DNA of 64,000 nucleotides from Ornithinibacillus scapharcae TW25 (GCF_000190475.1 NZ_AEWH01000019.1:35510-99509); one strand, 5' to 3'; shown: positions 36,955 through 46,676, numbered from the stretch's first letter. The notes: generated by a model from the letters alone, not told the origin. Translations and numbers: made by a program.

Positions 36955-37010
36955 CTACGAGGATACTAGGTTCGAATGAACCCATTCAATTAAATTCTTC
37001 TTATCAGACC

Positions 37011-37039
37011 TGGGACAAGGGACCTGTCCCCTTGTCCCA
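37011..37039. repeat. Palindromic intergenic repeat, copy 6, right border of toxin island
   Basis: The best-preserved copy: arms TGGGACAAGGG and CCCTTGTCCCA are exact complements around a 7-nt centre. It is inverted relative to the copy at 33386. It ends one base before the stop codon of the GNAT gene. Confidence 0.92.
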
Positions 37040-37040
37040 G

Positions 37041-38126
37041 CTATACATAATGAATCCCTTCTGTACTTGGAAATGGGATTGGGAAGAGTTTTGAGATTGG
37101 GTTGGAATCCTTGTTAAATATTAAGTTTGTAAACTCTTGTTTCGTTAATGTAAGTTGAATATCTTCATATTGGACGTGAATTTTTCCTTCTCTTACATCA
37201 TCAACTATTAACGTTTCTTCTACATTGGGATCAATTATTCTAAGGTAGGGGTATAGTTGATCTATCAGTCTCTTAGGATTTACGATATTAATCGTTCCAC
37301 CAATCGTATTATCTGCCGCTTCATAATCGGTTAGGAATCTGTTTAGATTGTCCTGCCATGGTACTTTAATTTTCATGGAACTAATTATATTCTTACCTAA
37401 AATATCCATCAAGATTGTATGAATAGCCTCTGAATCTCCTCCCCAGTCCGTAACAAGCCCATTACGATTTGGATTCTCCGCATTTGGTAAACCAATTACA
37501 ACATAAGCATGTATTTTTCCATCCTTCTCCGAAACAAACACTGACTGTTTCAAATGAAAAATCCCTGCATATCCAGCTGCTTCAAGCAATGTTTTCCACT
37601 CTTCGATACTAGATTCATAGCGAACTTCCTTTTGTTGATATAGAGAGAATATTTTCATAAAATCAACGGTTGTTGCTTCCCGTATTACTCCGATATGGCT
37701 TGTGGGACTAGCACTATTAATGTTATATGTATAACTTCTTCCAACTGGATAGCATCCATTCCGTTGATACAGTCCTCGGTCACCTGAAACAAGTAGTAGT
37801 GAAGCATCGGCCTGGTCTATAAAATCATTAATCTCCGCTAAAATTCTACTAGCAATCCCCTGTGCCCTGTAGTCAGGATCGGTACATACGGAACCAATGG
37901 AAAATACGTTTAAGAATGCATCTCTGATTTTCAAACGATACGGGACTAATCCAAAGAAGCTGACTAGCTTCCCTTGATCAAAAGCACCATATGCCAAATT
38001 ATGATATTTCGTGAATACAGCGGGGAATGCCTCCCCCATTGACACATGGTTGTCATTACGAAACGTCTTGTCTGAAAGATGGATCGCTTCCTTGATTTCT
38101 TCTCCTACCAGATTACGAATTTCCAT
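37041..38126 (-). CDS. GNAT N-acetyltransferase, Eis-like layout
   Basis: 361 residues. The N-terminal GNAT domain (about 1-130) has the acetyl-CoA motif DPDYRAQGIASRILAEI. A second GNAT-like region follows (about 145-270), and the C-terminal part (about 285-361) looks like a small SCP2-type domain. This three-part layout is that of Eis/DUF4111-type acetyltransferases that act on amines or aminoglycosides; the substrate here is unknown. ATG 38126 follows GGGGGAAG. It faces the toxin island convergently. Confidence 0.82.
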   Translation of the reverse strand: MEIRNLVGEEIKEAIHLSDKTFRNDNHVSMGEAFPAVFTKYHNLAYGAFDQGKLVSFFGLVPYRLKIRDAFLNVFSIGSVCTDPDYRAQGIASRILAEINDFIDQADASLLLVSGDRGLYQRNGCYPVGRSYTYNINSASPTSHIGVIREATTVDFMKIFSLYQQKEVRYESSIEEWKTLLEAAGYAGIFHLKQSVFVSEKDGKIHAYVVIGLPNAENPNRNGLVTDWGGDSEAIHTILMDILGKNIISSMKIKVPWQDNLNRFLTDYEAADNTIGGTINIVNPKRLIDQLYPYLRIIDPNVEETLIVDDVREGKIHVQYEDIQLTLTKQEFTNLIFNKDSNPISKLFPIPFPSTEGIHYV

Positions 38127-38334
38127 GAACTTCCCCCATTCCTTACTTTTTTGTCATCCGTGTCACTATATTCTACTCTCAATCTGCCTGGTTCAGCACA
38201 TGATAGGTCAGCATTCATCTCTGTCATGACAAGACCTCTGCTTCCCTTTCGTTATGCTCCATCCTTATCATGACAAAGCCTTTCTTAACCAACACCTTTA
38301 CTCTATTTTTGACCTTACCGCTTATTCTCGCCAC

Positions 38335-38363
38335 CAGACAAGGAACAGAAATATTCCCTGTCC
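38335..38363. repeat. Degenerate palindrome / hairpin after the sugar operon
   Basis: CAGACAAGGAA and TTCCCTGTCC pair imperfectly around an AT-rich centre, just beyond the stop of the last operon gene. It may be a decayed copy of the 29-bp palindrome serving as a terminator hairpin. No T-run follows. Confidence 0.45.
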
Positions 38364-38365
38364 AC

Positions 38366-39340
38366 TCAAAGTTTAACTTTGGTTTTGGTCTTGCTAGATT
38401 GGTAAGCTGCTAGGGCTACTTGAAGTGCTTTTAGACCATCTTTTCCGGAAATAGATGGCTGACGTTGTTCCTCTATACAATTTACAAAGTCTTGTATTAG
38501 TCCAAAGTCCATATCATTTCCGTAGAATACATTGGTTAAGGATTTTGAGCCACTTGTAAATAATCGGAAATGTTCTTGAAAGGCGTCTACTTTCACCGTT
38601 TGTTTTGAGCCGATCACCTCTACTGTCACGTCTCCCCATGTTGGGTACTCACTAAAACGCGACCAGCTCGCATCATGGGAAGCAATGACGCCATTTTCAA
38701 ATTCCAATGTTAATATTCCAGCATCATCAATGTCCACTCCATGAAAGTAGGAGTCTACGATGGCGTTAACTTCAGTAACTTCCCTCCCTAAATACCAGCG
38801 CATAATGTCCACCATATGTACGGTATGATCGAGTACAGCTCCACCACCGCTTTGTTCTTGTTCAATGAACCAACCACCTGGGTTTTGCCCACGGTTTGTT
38901 GTTCGAAAGGCAATGATTTCACCAAGTTCACCTCGGTCAATTAATTCCTTCAATCGTATGATAGGGGCGCTGAATCTTACTGGAAAAGCAATTTGTAAGA
39001 TTACTCCATGATGTTCACATACATCGATCATTTCCTGTGCGTCTTCTAGATTCGTTGCAATTGGTTTCTCGCAAAGGATATGTTTCCCAGCCTTTGCTGC
39101 GTTTCGTACCATCTCTTTATGCCGGACATTTTCGCTGCAAATAATCACGGCATCCATGTCAAGTGCTAAAAAGTCTTCCTGAGAGATGTAATGTGTTGTT
39201 TGATATTGTTTCGCAACCTCTTTCCCTCGAGCAACATCATCGTCAAAGATTCCAACCAATTCTACATGTTGAAGTTTCTTTAAACTATCCGCATAACTAT
39301 AAGCATGCATATGGGCAAAGCTCATCATACCAATTTTCAT
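38366..39340 (-). CDS. Gfo/Idh/MocA family oxidoreductase
   Basis: 324 residues. N-terminal NAD(P)-binding Rossmann domain (about 1-120) with the conserved CEKPIA motif carrying the catalytic Lys; C-terminal substrate domain (about 125-324) with GGAVLDHTVHMVDIMRWYLG. The family oxidises or reduces sugar or polyol hydroxyls. ATG 39340 overlaps the end of the preceding gene by 4 nt. It is the last gene of the operon that begins at 48749. The substrate is unknown. Confidence 0.9.
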   Translation of the reverse strand: MKIGMMSFAHMHAYSYADSLKKLQHVELVGIFDDDVARGKEVAKQYQTTHYISQEDFLALDMDAVIICSENVRHKEMVRNAAKAGKHILCEKPIATNLEDAQEMIDVCEHHGVILQIAFPVRFSAPIIRLKELIDRGELGEIIAFRTTNRGQNPGGWFIEQEQSGGGAVLDHTVHMVDIMRWYLGREVTEVNAIVDSYFHGVDIDDAGILTLEFENGVIASHDASWSRFSEYPTWGDVTVEVIGSKQTVKVDAFQEHFRLFTSGSKSLTNVFYGNDMDFGLIQDFVNCIEEQRQPSISGKDGLKALQVALAAYQSSKTKTKVKL

Positions 39341-40029
39341 GCTTCAACACCCCCGATTGCTTCCTGATATTTCGCTAACTCTGGAGCTACTACATCCAGT
39401 TCTACTGCAGTCTCTAATATCGAATCCACATTGTACTGTAATGGTAAAGTTGTCAGATGACCAGGATCCATCGGGTTCATTTCATCACTCTTAAATTCGA
39501 TGATCTGATTAATACCACTCCATTCCAGTTCAATAATTTCTTTACTAGTAAATGTGTAGTCAACATGTGCCATTACCCCATCACCATATTTAACCGTTAC
39601 AATTACATGCTGAGGATCTAGACCACCTCTACTATGCTTTACATCTATGATTTCGGCTTCGCCGAACAGGGATGACAATACATATAGATCACTCGCTATA
39701 ACGAAATCATTTTTTTCTTCCGCTAACACTCGACGCAAGCGAAAAACACCTTTAGGCGAATCATTACGATGAATCATAGACCTTGCCTGCTGAAAAAATG
39801 GGTATTGAGCAAGCTCGTGATATACCTTAACCTTTTCTCCCTTGACATGTTGAAGAGCTGAAGCTGGTACATATACCGTATGGTTACTAAAATCTTGTAT
39901 ATTGGAATGGTTACTTTCCAGTAAGACTGTTTTTTCTGTTGTATGATCAATGGAATCGACCACAGCCACATCAACCGTCGTTGTTAGCCGATTAATTCGG
40001 TCAATGTTTGCGTAGATTACATTTACCAT
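39337..40029 (-). CDS. Uncharacterised protein of the sugar operon
   Basis: 230 residues, beta-rich, with no signal peptide or membrane segment. I do not recognise a family. Readable blocks are RINRLTTTVDVAVVDSIDHT, SPKGVFRLRRVLAEE, HVDYTFTSKEIIELEWSG and GHLTTLPLQYNVDSILETAV. The later half resembles the substrate-binding beta-sheet domain of Gfo/Idh/MocA enzymes without a Rossmann fold, so it may be an accessory subunit or ligand-binding partner of the dehydrogenase encoded next. ATG 40029 follows GGGAGGTACACAAC. It lies between a TIM-barrel enzyme and a dehydrogenase, with a 4-nt overlap to the latter. Confidence 0.65.
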   Translation of the reverse strand: MVNVIYANIDRINRLTTTVDVAVVDSIDHTTEKTVLLESNHSNIQDFSNHTVYVPASALQHVKGEKVKVYHELAQYPFFQQARSMIHRNDSPKGVFRLRRVLAEEKNDFVIASDLYVLSSLFGEAEIIDVKHSRGGLDPQHVIVTVKYGDGVMAHVDYTFTSKEIIELEWSGINQIIEFKSDEMNPMDPGHLTTLPLQYNVDSILETAVELDVVAPELAKYQEAIGGVEA

Positions 40030-40042
40030 GTTGTGTACCTCC

Positions 40043-40876
40043 CTATTTTAATAACTTTCGTAAACGGTCTACTGCCTCTATGTTTGCTATCTTCGGATTA
40101 TCGAATCCCTCGTACTCAATCGACAACCAACCGTCATAGTTGTTCTCCTTTAAGCCATTTATTATATACTCCAGATTTACTTGACCATCACCGGGAACCG
40201 TTCCAATTAATTCGACACCCTCTGTAGAACGGAATCCATTTACTTGCTCACTTGAACCCTTCACTCTAAAGTCTTTAAAGTGAACATGTACAATGTAATC
40301 CTTCAAACGATCAAACGCTGTTTCGGATGCCTCATGAACTAGTAAAAAATTCCCTGTATCGAAAGTGGAACGGACATACGGACTACCAACTTTTTGAATA
40401 ATTTCTTCTACCTGCACACTTTTACCCGCCAATAATCCATGGTTTTCTACTGCTAGGAATATTTCCTCTGACTCTGCTAACTTTGCGCTTTCCTTTAGTC
40501 CTTCCACAATCCAATCTTGACCATCTTGATACGTTAGGTCCCCTGATAAATCTCCGCAGAAAACACGGACTATATTCGTTCCAAGCTTTTTCGCCATTTG
40601 AATACCTGCATTGATTTTTTCTACTTCTAATGCTCGTTCTTTAGCAGTTTCTTTTACAAAATTATTCGTGACATCATAAGCGGATACAGGTAGATTATTT
40701 GTTTTTAATGCTGCAAGTACCTCCTCTACCTCTTCCGCTTCGTTTTTCCAATAAAAATCTAGTAGTTCTACTCCGTCAAGGTTCATTTCTTTGGCATAGT
40801 TGATAAAGTCCACAATAGACCAGCCTTCCTCTTGGATCACTTGGTTCAGGCTATACATACTAACACTAACCTTCAT
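40043..40876 (-). CDS. Sugar phosphate isomerase/epimerase-like TIM-barrel protein
   Basis: 277 residues of the xylose-isomerase-like TIM barrel superfamily (AP_endonuc_2 type). Metal-binding candidates are the Glu of AVENHGLLAG, the Asp of STFDTGNF, the His of VHVHFKDF and the terminal Glu of LSIEYEG. Members isomerise or epimerise keto-sugars, dehydrate inosose, or act as lyases on 3-keto-glycosides. ATG 40876 is behind AAGGAGGAG. Its neighbours are Gfo/Idh/MocA dehydrogenases, typical partners of this fold. Confidence 0.88.
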   Translation of the reverse strand: MKVSVSMYSLNQVIQEEGWSIVDFINYAKEMNLDGVELLDFYWKNEAEEVEEVLAALKTNNLPVSAYDVTNNFVKETAKERALEVEKINAGIQMAKKLGTNIVRVFCGDLSGDLTYQDGQDWIVEGLKESAKLAESEEIFLAVENHGLLAGKSVQVEEIIQKVGSPYVRSTFDTGNFLLVHEASETAFDRLKDYIVHVHFKDFRVKGSSEQVNGFRSTEGVELIGTVPGDGQVNLEYIINGLKENNYDGWLSIEYEGFDNPKIANIEAVDRLRKLLK

Positions 40877-40919
40877 TTATTCTCCTCCTTTTGGATATGG
40901 TACGGGTATTTCACCTTAG

Positions 40920-41890
40920 CTATCCAATCATATCCACTACAAATGCTAGCTTCTTTTCCTCATGAAATACATTAAACTCATGTTCAAATTGGGGATAGAC
41001 TTCCATTCTTTTCTGTTTAGATGCCAGATGATGAAATGCTGCAAAGACAGTTGAAGGCGGTGTTACTGCATCCTCTAATCCGATAGACATCAGTGTTTGA
41101 CATGAAATACGATCACAAAAATGGACACAATCAATATAGCCCAATGTACGGAGGACTTGATGATAGGTTTCATACTGTGGATCATTCCACTTAAAAAGGT
41201 AGTGAATTCCATATAAGGACCGGATAATGCTATTTCTAAAGCCCGCTCAAAATGGGCTAAAAATGGATAATCAGATAAGACAAAATCTAATTTTTGATCA
41301 AGTCCCGCGGCAACAAGTGAAAGTCCTCCACCTTGCGATCCTCCCATAGCACCCAATTTTGTCACATGCATTGGAAATGCCCCCGAGCGCACCCAATTCA
41401 GCTGTGATAAAACATCCCGATATACGTTCGTAAAATAATATTGTTCACGATCATATATGCCATTTAACATCCACCCTGGTACACGACTACCATTCTCATA
41501 TCTAGCATAATCTGGTGATTCTGATTGTCCTCGGACATCAAAAATAACGATTGCAACACCTATTGCTGTCCATTTCAAATAATCAACTGGGAGCCCACGG
41601 GTTCCGGTGTATCCATGAAACCCTATCATGACTGGCCCTTTTACCATCTGTTTCGGTTTTACGAACAACCCTTTTAGTGGTGTCCCATCCCAACTGGTCA
41701 GAAGCAAATCCGCTACTTCAACAGTTGGCACTGGATAATCTCTCCAAGTGACGTGAACATCCTCTTGCCTCTGGTCCAGCTTTCCTTTTTCTTTATCCCA
41801 AAAATCCCAGAAATCATCTGGTTTGTTGGTAAGCTCAGGACGATATTTCCATAATTCATCTATTGGATAGTCACCTATTTTTCGACCCAT
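40920..41890 (-). pseudogene. Acetyl xylan esterase (AXE1)-family gene with a frameshift
   Basis: Alpha/beta-hydrolase of the acetyl xylan esterase/cephalosporin deacetylase family, expected at about 323 residues. The first frame (from ATG 41890, AAGGAG upstream) carries the N-terminal domain and the nucleophile motif GGSQGG. It changes frame near 41203-41209, after GPYMEF. Restoring one base gives HYLFKWNDPQYETYHQVLRT and joins to the second frame with the catalytic Asp (GLEDAVTPP) and His (FEHEFN). The break separates the nucleophile from the other two triad residues, so the gene is inactive unless this is a sequencing error or is recoded. Confidence 0.85.
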
Positions 41891-41929
41891 ACCCAACACT
41901 CCTTGACCAGTAGTATGATTTTTAAACCC

Positions 41930-43507
41930 TTAACTTAAAGCTAATGAATCAGAATAAAATTCCTCCGGCCATTCCAATTCAAAGCCATCCTGCCGCAAAT
42001 CCTGCTGAAAGTCTTTTAATAGTTTTGTATCATTCCGAACTTGTTTTGGTGTAACGTGATGCTTGAGGCAAAATGCTACTAGTGCGCCACATGCCTCTCC
42101 AATATTCCATTCAACAGGATGTAGTCGATAACAGCCGTTTGTAATATGGGTTGTGCCAATATTTTTACAACCTGCAAGTACATTGTCCATATCAATAGGG
42201 ATTAATGCACCTAAAGGAATATGAAATGGCAATGCCTGAATATCCAAGTAATTTTCACCAGACATGCTAGGATGGAGATCAATACTATAGGAGCCAATAC
42301 CAACCCTGTCTTTATATTTCTTTCCCACTTTCCCGCTATTGGTATGAGGAGATAAGTCCTGTTCCACAATCGTGTATTCCGCCTTTATCCGACGTGATTC
42401 TCGAATATATGGCGCCTTGGCCAGCCCATCTTTTGTCTCAAAGATATCCTTTCGGAGCATTAGGCCTGGATACCCCTTTTGACCATCCTTCCTGGGAGCC
42501 TCAGTTTGCAGCCAATATAATAACGATAGACTTAACTGTTTTGCTTGATAGATATGTCTTTCCTTTTCCTCTTCAGACACGTCGTATATATTGCCAAGAA
42601 AGTAATCATTCATTGGCCAGTTCATTAGAGTTACATCACCTGTTTGAATTGGCAACTCGTATTGAGCGACATCGAGAATCCTACGATATTCCCATAAGGA
42701 AAATCCTTCTTCTTCCGGAAATAATGTATAGGTCCGCTTTTCTTTCGTTATAGGGTGTGGGGCATAGAAACTTAGGTAACGATCTGGCCAAAAATCGGGC
42801 TGGTATTCCTTCCAGAAATCGTACATTTCTGGTTTAGGAATAGTGTAATCCTCCCCTTCTCTATATTCCAAACCAAGCACATAAGTAAATGCTTGAATAT
42901 CTAGTGGATTGACGGCTTCCCGTGCATGTGGCTCACCTGTTAATTCTTTTGACTCAGCTCCAACAACATACGCCATCTTTGCAAGTGGAAGTAAATCTCC
43001 TGCCTCGGTTGCATCCATATAAAATGGGGCTATGACATGGTGTTTTTGCTTAGTAGGCGTTATCGTAATTATTGCTTCTGTTACTTTACGACCTTTCCGG
43101 TTAACGGATGAAATCACAGCATTCTTCCAGATAATTAATTGATTGGTTAAGGTGTATGGAAGCAGCATTTCCTCTAAGACATGTAACGTGACTCGTGGAT
43201 CATGACAAATATTACTGACAAGTCCATTTCCAGGATTTGATGGGACCGTTTCTCCTTTGTGCGGAAACATTTTTTGGTACAACTCTCTTACCTTGTTACG
43301 ATATTGACGATAACGATTCGTGCTCCCGAATTCTTCGATCCAAGGATGTTCATCTGGTGGTACACCTTGAGATGTTACTTGGCCACCAATCCATTCCGTC
43401 TCTTCTACTATTAGCACCTTCAAGCCTCTACTACAGGCGGACAGGGCAGCAGCTGTCCCCCCTAATCCACCACCAGCAATGACAACATCGAATTGTAATG
43501 GGTTCAC
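41930..43507 (-). CDS. FAD-dependent oxidoreductase (PF12831 type)
   Basis: 525 residues. The dinucleotide-binding motif VVIAGGGLGGTAAALSA is at the N terminus, followed by EETEWIGGQVTSQG and MDATEAGDLLPLAKM, and a C-terminal NVLAGCKNIGTTHITNG segment with a final cofactor-contact region. The family is often found in carbohydrate gene clusters, and its exact reactions are poorly known. GTG 43507 overlaps the upstream gene's stop by 1 nt. A second member of the same type lies at 56025. Confidence 0.85.
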   Translation of the reverse strand: MNPLQFDVVIAGGGLGGTAAALSACSRGLKVLIVEETEWIGGQVTSQGVPPDEHPWIEEFGSTNRYRQYRNKVRELYQKMFPHKGETVPSNPGNGLVSNICHDPRVTLHVLEEMLLPYTLTNQLIIWKNAVISSVNRKGRKVTEAIITITPTKQKHHVIAPFYMDATEAGDLLPLAKMAYVVGAESKELTGEPHAREAVNPLDIQAFTYVLGLEYREGEDYTIPKPEMYDFWKEYQPDFWPDRYLSFYAPHPITKEKRTYTLFPEEEGFSLWEYRRILDVAQYELPIQTGDVTLMNWPMNDYFLGNIYDVSEEEKERHIYQAKQLSLSLLYWLQTEAPRKDGQKGYPGLMLRKDIFETKDGLAKAPYIRESRRIKAEYTIVEQDLSPHTNSGKVGKKYKDRVGIGSYSIDLHPSMSGENYLDIQALPFHIPLGALIPIDMDNVLAGCKNIGTTHITNGCYRLHPVEWNIGEACGALVAFCLKHHVTPKQVRNDTKLLKDFQQDLRQDGFELEWPEEFYSDSLALS

Positions 43508-44559
43508 TACAAGTAAACTTCCCTTCCAGTTTTTGCAGATTCATAGATTGCAGTTAACATTCTCATTACTTGAACACCATCACGGACAGGGGCAATATTT
43601 TCCGTTCCATCTAAACAACACGATACAAAATGATCTATTTCATTTTGAAAAGCCTTATTAAAATCAAAGCTCAACGTATCAATCTGAGGTGTAATATTTA
43701 AAATCGTATTGTTCTTTTCGGAGATTAGTGCTAATTCAGGTTCGATTTCGGCACCACCCTTTTCTCCAAAAAGCTTCACATATAATTCATCTTGTTTTAA
43801 ATGCAATGTAAAGCTCACATCTACCATAATGGAAGCGCCATTTTCAAAACGAATAATAGCATTTGCTAAATCCTCGACATCATTTATCATGGGGTCATAA
43901 TCGGCTGCTTGATAGAATGATAGATTCTCAATATGACTGCGATTCCCTAATCGGTTATACGTATTGCCACTAACGGATACTGGACGAGGCTTCCCCATTA
44001 AATACCAGCTAATATCAATCATATGTACCCCTAAATCAATTATTGGACCCCCACCAGAACGGGTAATATCACTAAACCATCCACCAGGATTCCCTAATCT
44101 GCGTAAACAGGAGGTTTTCGCATAATAGATGTCACCTAGATCCCCGTTATCAATGAATGTCTTCAATAACTTAGCATTGTCACCATGCCGACGGACAAAA
44201 CCAACTTGCAGTGTCTTTCCAGACTTTTGCTGAGCCTTCTCAACAGCTTCCGCTTCTTCTACTGTCATACTAAGTGGCTTCTCTACCAGGACATGCTTGC
44301 CTGCTTCTAGTGCGAATATAGCAATCTCGGCATGTGTGTTATTCCATGTACAAATGCTTACAGCATCAATATCCGCTTCAAGAATTAGCGCCTTATAATC
44401 AGTATAAAGATTCTCTACTCCGTATCGTTTCCCTTTTTCCTCTAGGCGTTCCTTATTCACATCACAAAATGCCATTAACTTCACTCGATTATGGTTTAGA
44501 TATGGTTCAATATGAAACTGTGATATGGAACCGACACCAATGACACCAACTTTTAACAT
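43507..44559 (-). CDS. Gfo/Idh/MocA family oxidoreductase
   Basis: 350 residues. Rossmann motif GVIGVGSISQFHIEPYL, catalytic-lysine motif VEKPLSM, and substrate-domain motif GGGPIIDLGVHMIDISWYLMG. It resembles the next gene upstream (44592) and is probably a paralogue. ATG 44559 has AAAGGAGGAATTACC upstream. It belongs to the ten-gene minus-strand operon. NAD(P)-dependent sugar dehydrogenase activity is expected; the substrate is unknown. Confidence 0.9.
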   Translation of the reverse strand: MLKVGVIGVGSISQFHIEPYLNHNRVKLMAFCDVNKERLEEKGKRYGVENLYTDYKALILEADIDAVSICTWNNTHAEIAIFALEAGKHVLVEKPLSMTVEEAEAVEKAQQKSGKTLQVGFVRRHGDNAKLLKTFIDNGDLGDIYYAKTSCLRRLGNPGGWFSDITRSGGGPIIDLGVHMIDISWYLMGKPRPVSVSGNTYNRLGNRSHIENLSFYQAADYDPMINDVEDLANAIIRFENGASIMVDVSFTLHLKQDELYVKLFGEKGGAEIEPELALISEKNNTILNITPQIDTLSFDFNKAFQNEIDHFVSCCLDGTENIAPVRDGVQVMRMLTAIYESAKTGREVYL

Positions 44560-44591
44560 GGTAATTCCTCCTTTTGGTTAGAGACTAGCTA

Positions 44592-45647
44592 TCAATCCAA
44601 AATGATTTCCTTTTGTTGATTAGAAGAAGTATATAGGGCTTGTAACATCTTCAGGATTTCTAAGCCTTGATCTGCATCAATCAACGGTTTCTCATTCCGT
44701 ATGACGCATTCGATAAAGTGATTAATTTCATCTTGGTAAACGTCATTGTTCTCGAATTCTGGCTCTATTTTTGTAAATATACCGTTATCTTCTTTAAAAA
44801 TAGTAACCGGGCTTAATTTTGCACCGCCTTCGTTACCATAGAACTCTAATGAGATGGAATCATCCTCTTCACCATTGATTGCCCAAGCTATTTCTAAATT
44901 CAAGACAGTTCCATTTCGAAAGCGTATCCAGCCAGCTGTAAAGTCATCTACATCAAATACATGCTGTGCATTGAGTTTATTATTTTTGGACTCCCAGGCA
45001 GATGTATATTTTGTTTGATAGTTTCCAAGCATGCTAACAGATGTAGCCGATACAGACTGAACCTCCGGCTGTCCCAATAACCACCATGCAAGGTCTAACA
45101 CATGAACCCCAATATCCATTAAGGCTCCACCACCTGCTAGTTCCTTATTGGTAAACCACCCTTTCGGTGTACCTCGTCGACGGAATAATTTCGCTTTTGC
45201 ATAATAAACGTTACCGAGTGAACCTCTCTCCAAGTAAGATTTTAAAATGGTTGCATCACGGCGAAAACGATGGGTCATTCCTACCATCGTTAACACATTG
45301 TTCGCTTTTGCGAGATTACTATATTCTGTTACTTCGTCGATATCAATACCAATCGGTTTTTCAATGAAAACGTGTATGCCTTTTTCAGCAGCCTTTTTAG
45401 CAATCCCTATATGAGTTGCGTTTGGTGTACAAATGAAAACAGCTTCTACAGCAATGTTCTCTAATAATGCCTCGATGGATTCAAACCAGTTCGGAATCCC
45501 GTGCTTTTCTGCAACTGCTTCTACTCGTTGTAAATCTGTATCGACTAGCCCTATAACTTCTACCGTATCCATTCCCTTTAGATAGTGTAGATGGGTAGAT
45601 TCAGCTATTGCCCCGACCCCGACAATGGCAACTTGAACTTTTTTCAT
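44592..45647 (-). CDS. Gfo/Idh/MocA family oxidoreductase
   Basis: 351 residues. Rossmann motif VGVGAIAESTHLHYLKG, catalytic-lysine motif IEKPIGI, substrate-domain motif GGGALMDIGVHVLDLAWWLLG. ATG 45647 lies after AGGGGGATTTT. It sits next to its paralogue at 43507, with 32 bp between them, suggesting duplication and divergence for consecutive or alternative substrates. Confidence 0.9.
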   Translation of the reverse strand: MKKVQVAIVGVGAIAESTHLHYLKGMDTVEVIGLVDTDLQRVEAVAEKHGIPNWFESIEALLENIAVEAVFICTPNATHIGIAKKAAEKGIHVFIEKPIGIDIDEVTEYSNLAKANNVLTMVGMTHRFRRDATILKSYLERGSLGNVYYAKAKLFRRRGTPKGWFTNKELAGGGALMDIGVHVLDLAWWLLGQPEVQSVSATSVSMLGNYQTKYTSAWESKNNKLNAQHVFDVDDFTAGWIRFRNGTVLNLEIAWAINGEEDDSISLEFYGNEGGAKLSPVTIFKEDNGIFTKIEPEFENNDVYQDEINHFIECVIRNEKPLIDADQGLEILKMLQALYTSSNQQKEIILD

Positions 45648-45656
45648 AAAATCCCC

Positions 45657-46658
45657 CTAATCCATATAGTTCAAAATCTTGGTTAATACAGTTGACTGCT
45701 TATTGCGAAGTTTTTCATATTCACCTGGTGCATCCCGGAATGAAATGACATCACCAATAAATGGACGCACATCAATTCGTTCCTCACTAATGAGTCGAAT
45801 ATACTCCGCTATATTTCTCCCTTCTGTCCAGCGAACAAAACCGTATGGATAATCAACTGCCTGCTGTTCATATACCTTGTCATATCTCCCTGGTCCACCT
45901 GCGCGAGAAATAAGAATTTGTGCTTCTTTCGAAAACATTAGCTCCCGAGGAAAGTCTGGTTCCACATCCCCAACAATCACAACTTTCCCTTTATTACGAA
46001 CCCACTTTAGGCATTCCTTCGTGAGCGGTGAACGCTTTCCACCGGCACAGAGGATTACGACATCTGCTCCATTTCCATTTGTCTGCACATTTATTTCTGA
46101 TTCCATTTGCTCTATCGAGGAAAAGGACTTAATGTTTTGTTCCGTTAGCATTCCAGCACGTTCGGTACTAATATCACAAGCTATAACATTATATGCAGCC
46201 GCATCGGCTATCTTTGCAATCATTTGCCCAAGTACTCCTAAGCCAACAACAACAGCTGTTTCTCCAAATTGTAAGTCAGCTATTCGTAGGGCATGAATGG
46301 CAATTGCCCCTAAGCCAACTAGTGCTGCTTCCTTTGGCTCTACATGGTCTGGAACTTTTGCATAAAGTGTTTTTGGAATCAATAAATATTCAGCATGTTG
46401 AACATATGGTGCTCCATAACAAGCAACGAGATCACCTTTCTTAACGTCTGTAATACCCTCGCCACACTCCACCACTATGCCCATCGCATTATATCCGAGT
46501 GTAATAGGATTTTCTTCACTTGCTTCGATTATTAGAAGCTCTGTACCCGGTGAAATTGCAGAATAGATAGTTTTTACTAAGATATAAGAAGGCTTAACCT
46601 GGGGTATTTCGTCTTCAACTATTCGCACCTGCTTATGTTGCGCTACGATTTTTTTCAC
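45657..46658 (-). CDS. Zinc-type medium-chain dehydrogenase
   Basis: 333 residues. GroES-like N-terminal domain (about 1-110) with SAISPGTEL, and a Rossmann domain (about 120-290) with VVGLGVLGQMIAK. The classical catalytic Cys of alcohol dehydrogenases is replaced by the SPGTEL arrangement, as in bi-domain oxidoreductases, and the four structural-zinc cysteines are not present, so 'zinc-type' refers to fold only. GTG 46658 follows AGGAGGGTC. Probably an NAD(P)-dependent polyol or keto-sugar dehydrogenase. Confidence 0.85.
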   Translation of the reverse strand: MKKIVAQHKQVRIVEDEIPQVKPSYILVKTIYSAISPGTELLIIEASEENPITLGYNAMGIVVECGEGITDVKKGDLVACYGAPYVQHAEYLLIPKTLYAKVPDHVEPKEAALVGLGAIAIHALRIADLQFGETAVVVGLGVLGQMIAKIADAAAYNVIACDISTERAGMLTEQNIKSFSSIEQMESEINVQTNGNGADVVILCAGGKRSPLTKECLKWVRNKGKVVIVGDVEPDFPRELMFSKEAQILISRAGGPGRYDKVYEQQAVDYPYGFVRWTEGRNIAEYIRLISEERIDVRPFIGDVISFRDAPGEYEKLRNKQSTVLTKILNYMD

Positions 46659-46676
46659 TGTAGACCCTCCTAAATG

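Noticed and set aside
33415-37010. Prophage or integrative element
   Set aside because: No integrase, phage structural genes, tRNA attachment site or replication genes; only toxin and immunity genes are present.
41090-41144. Two separate overlapping esterase genes
   Set aside because: The two frames are consecutive halves of one alpha/beta-hydrolase, with the nucleophile in one and the Asp/His in the other, so a frameshift is the simpler reading.
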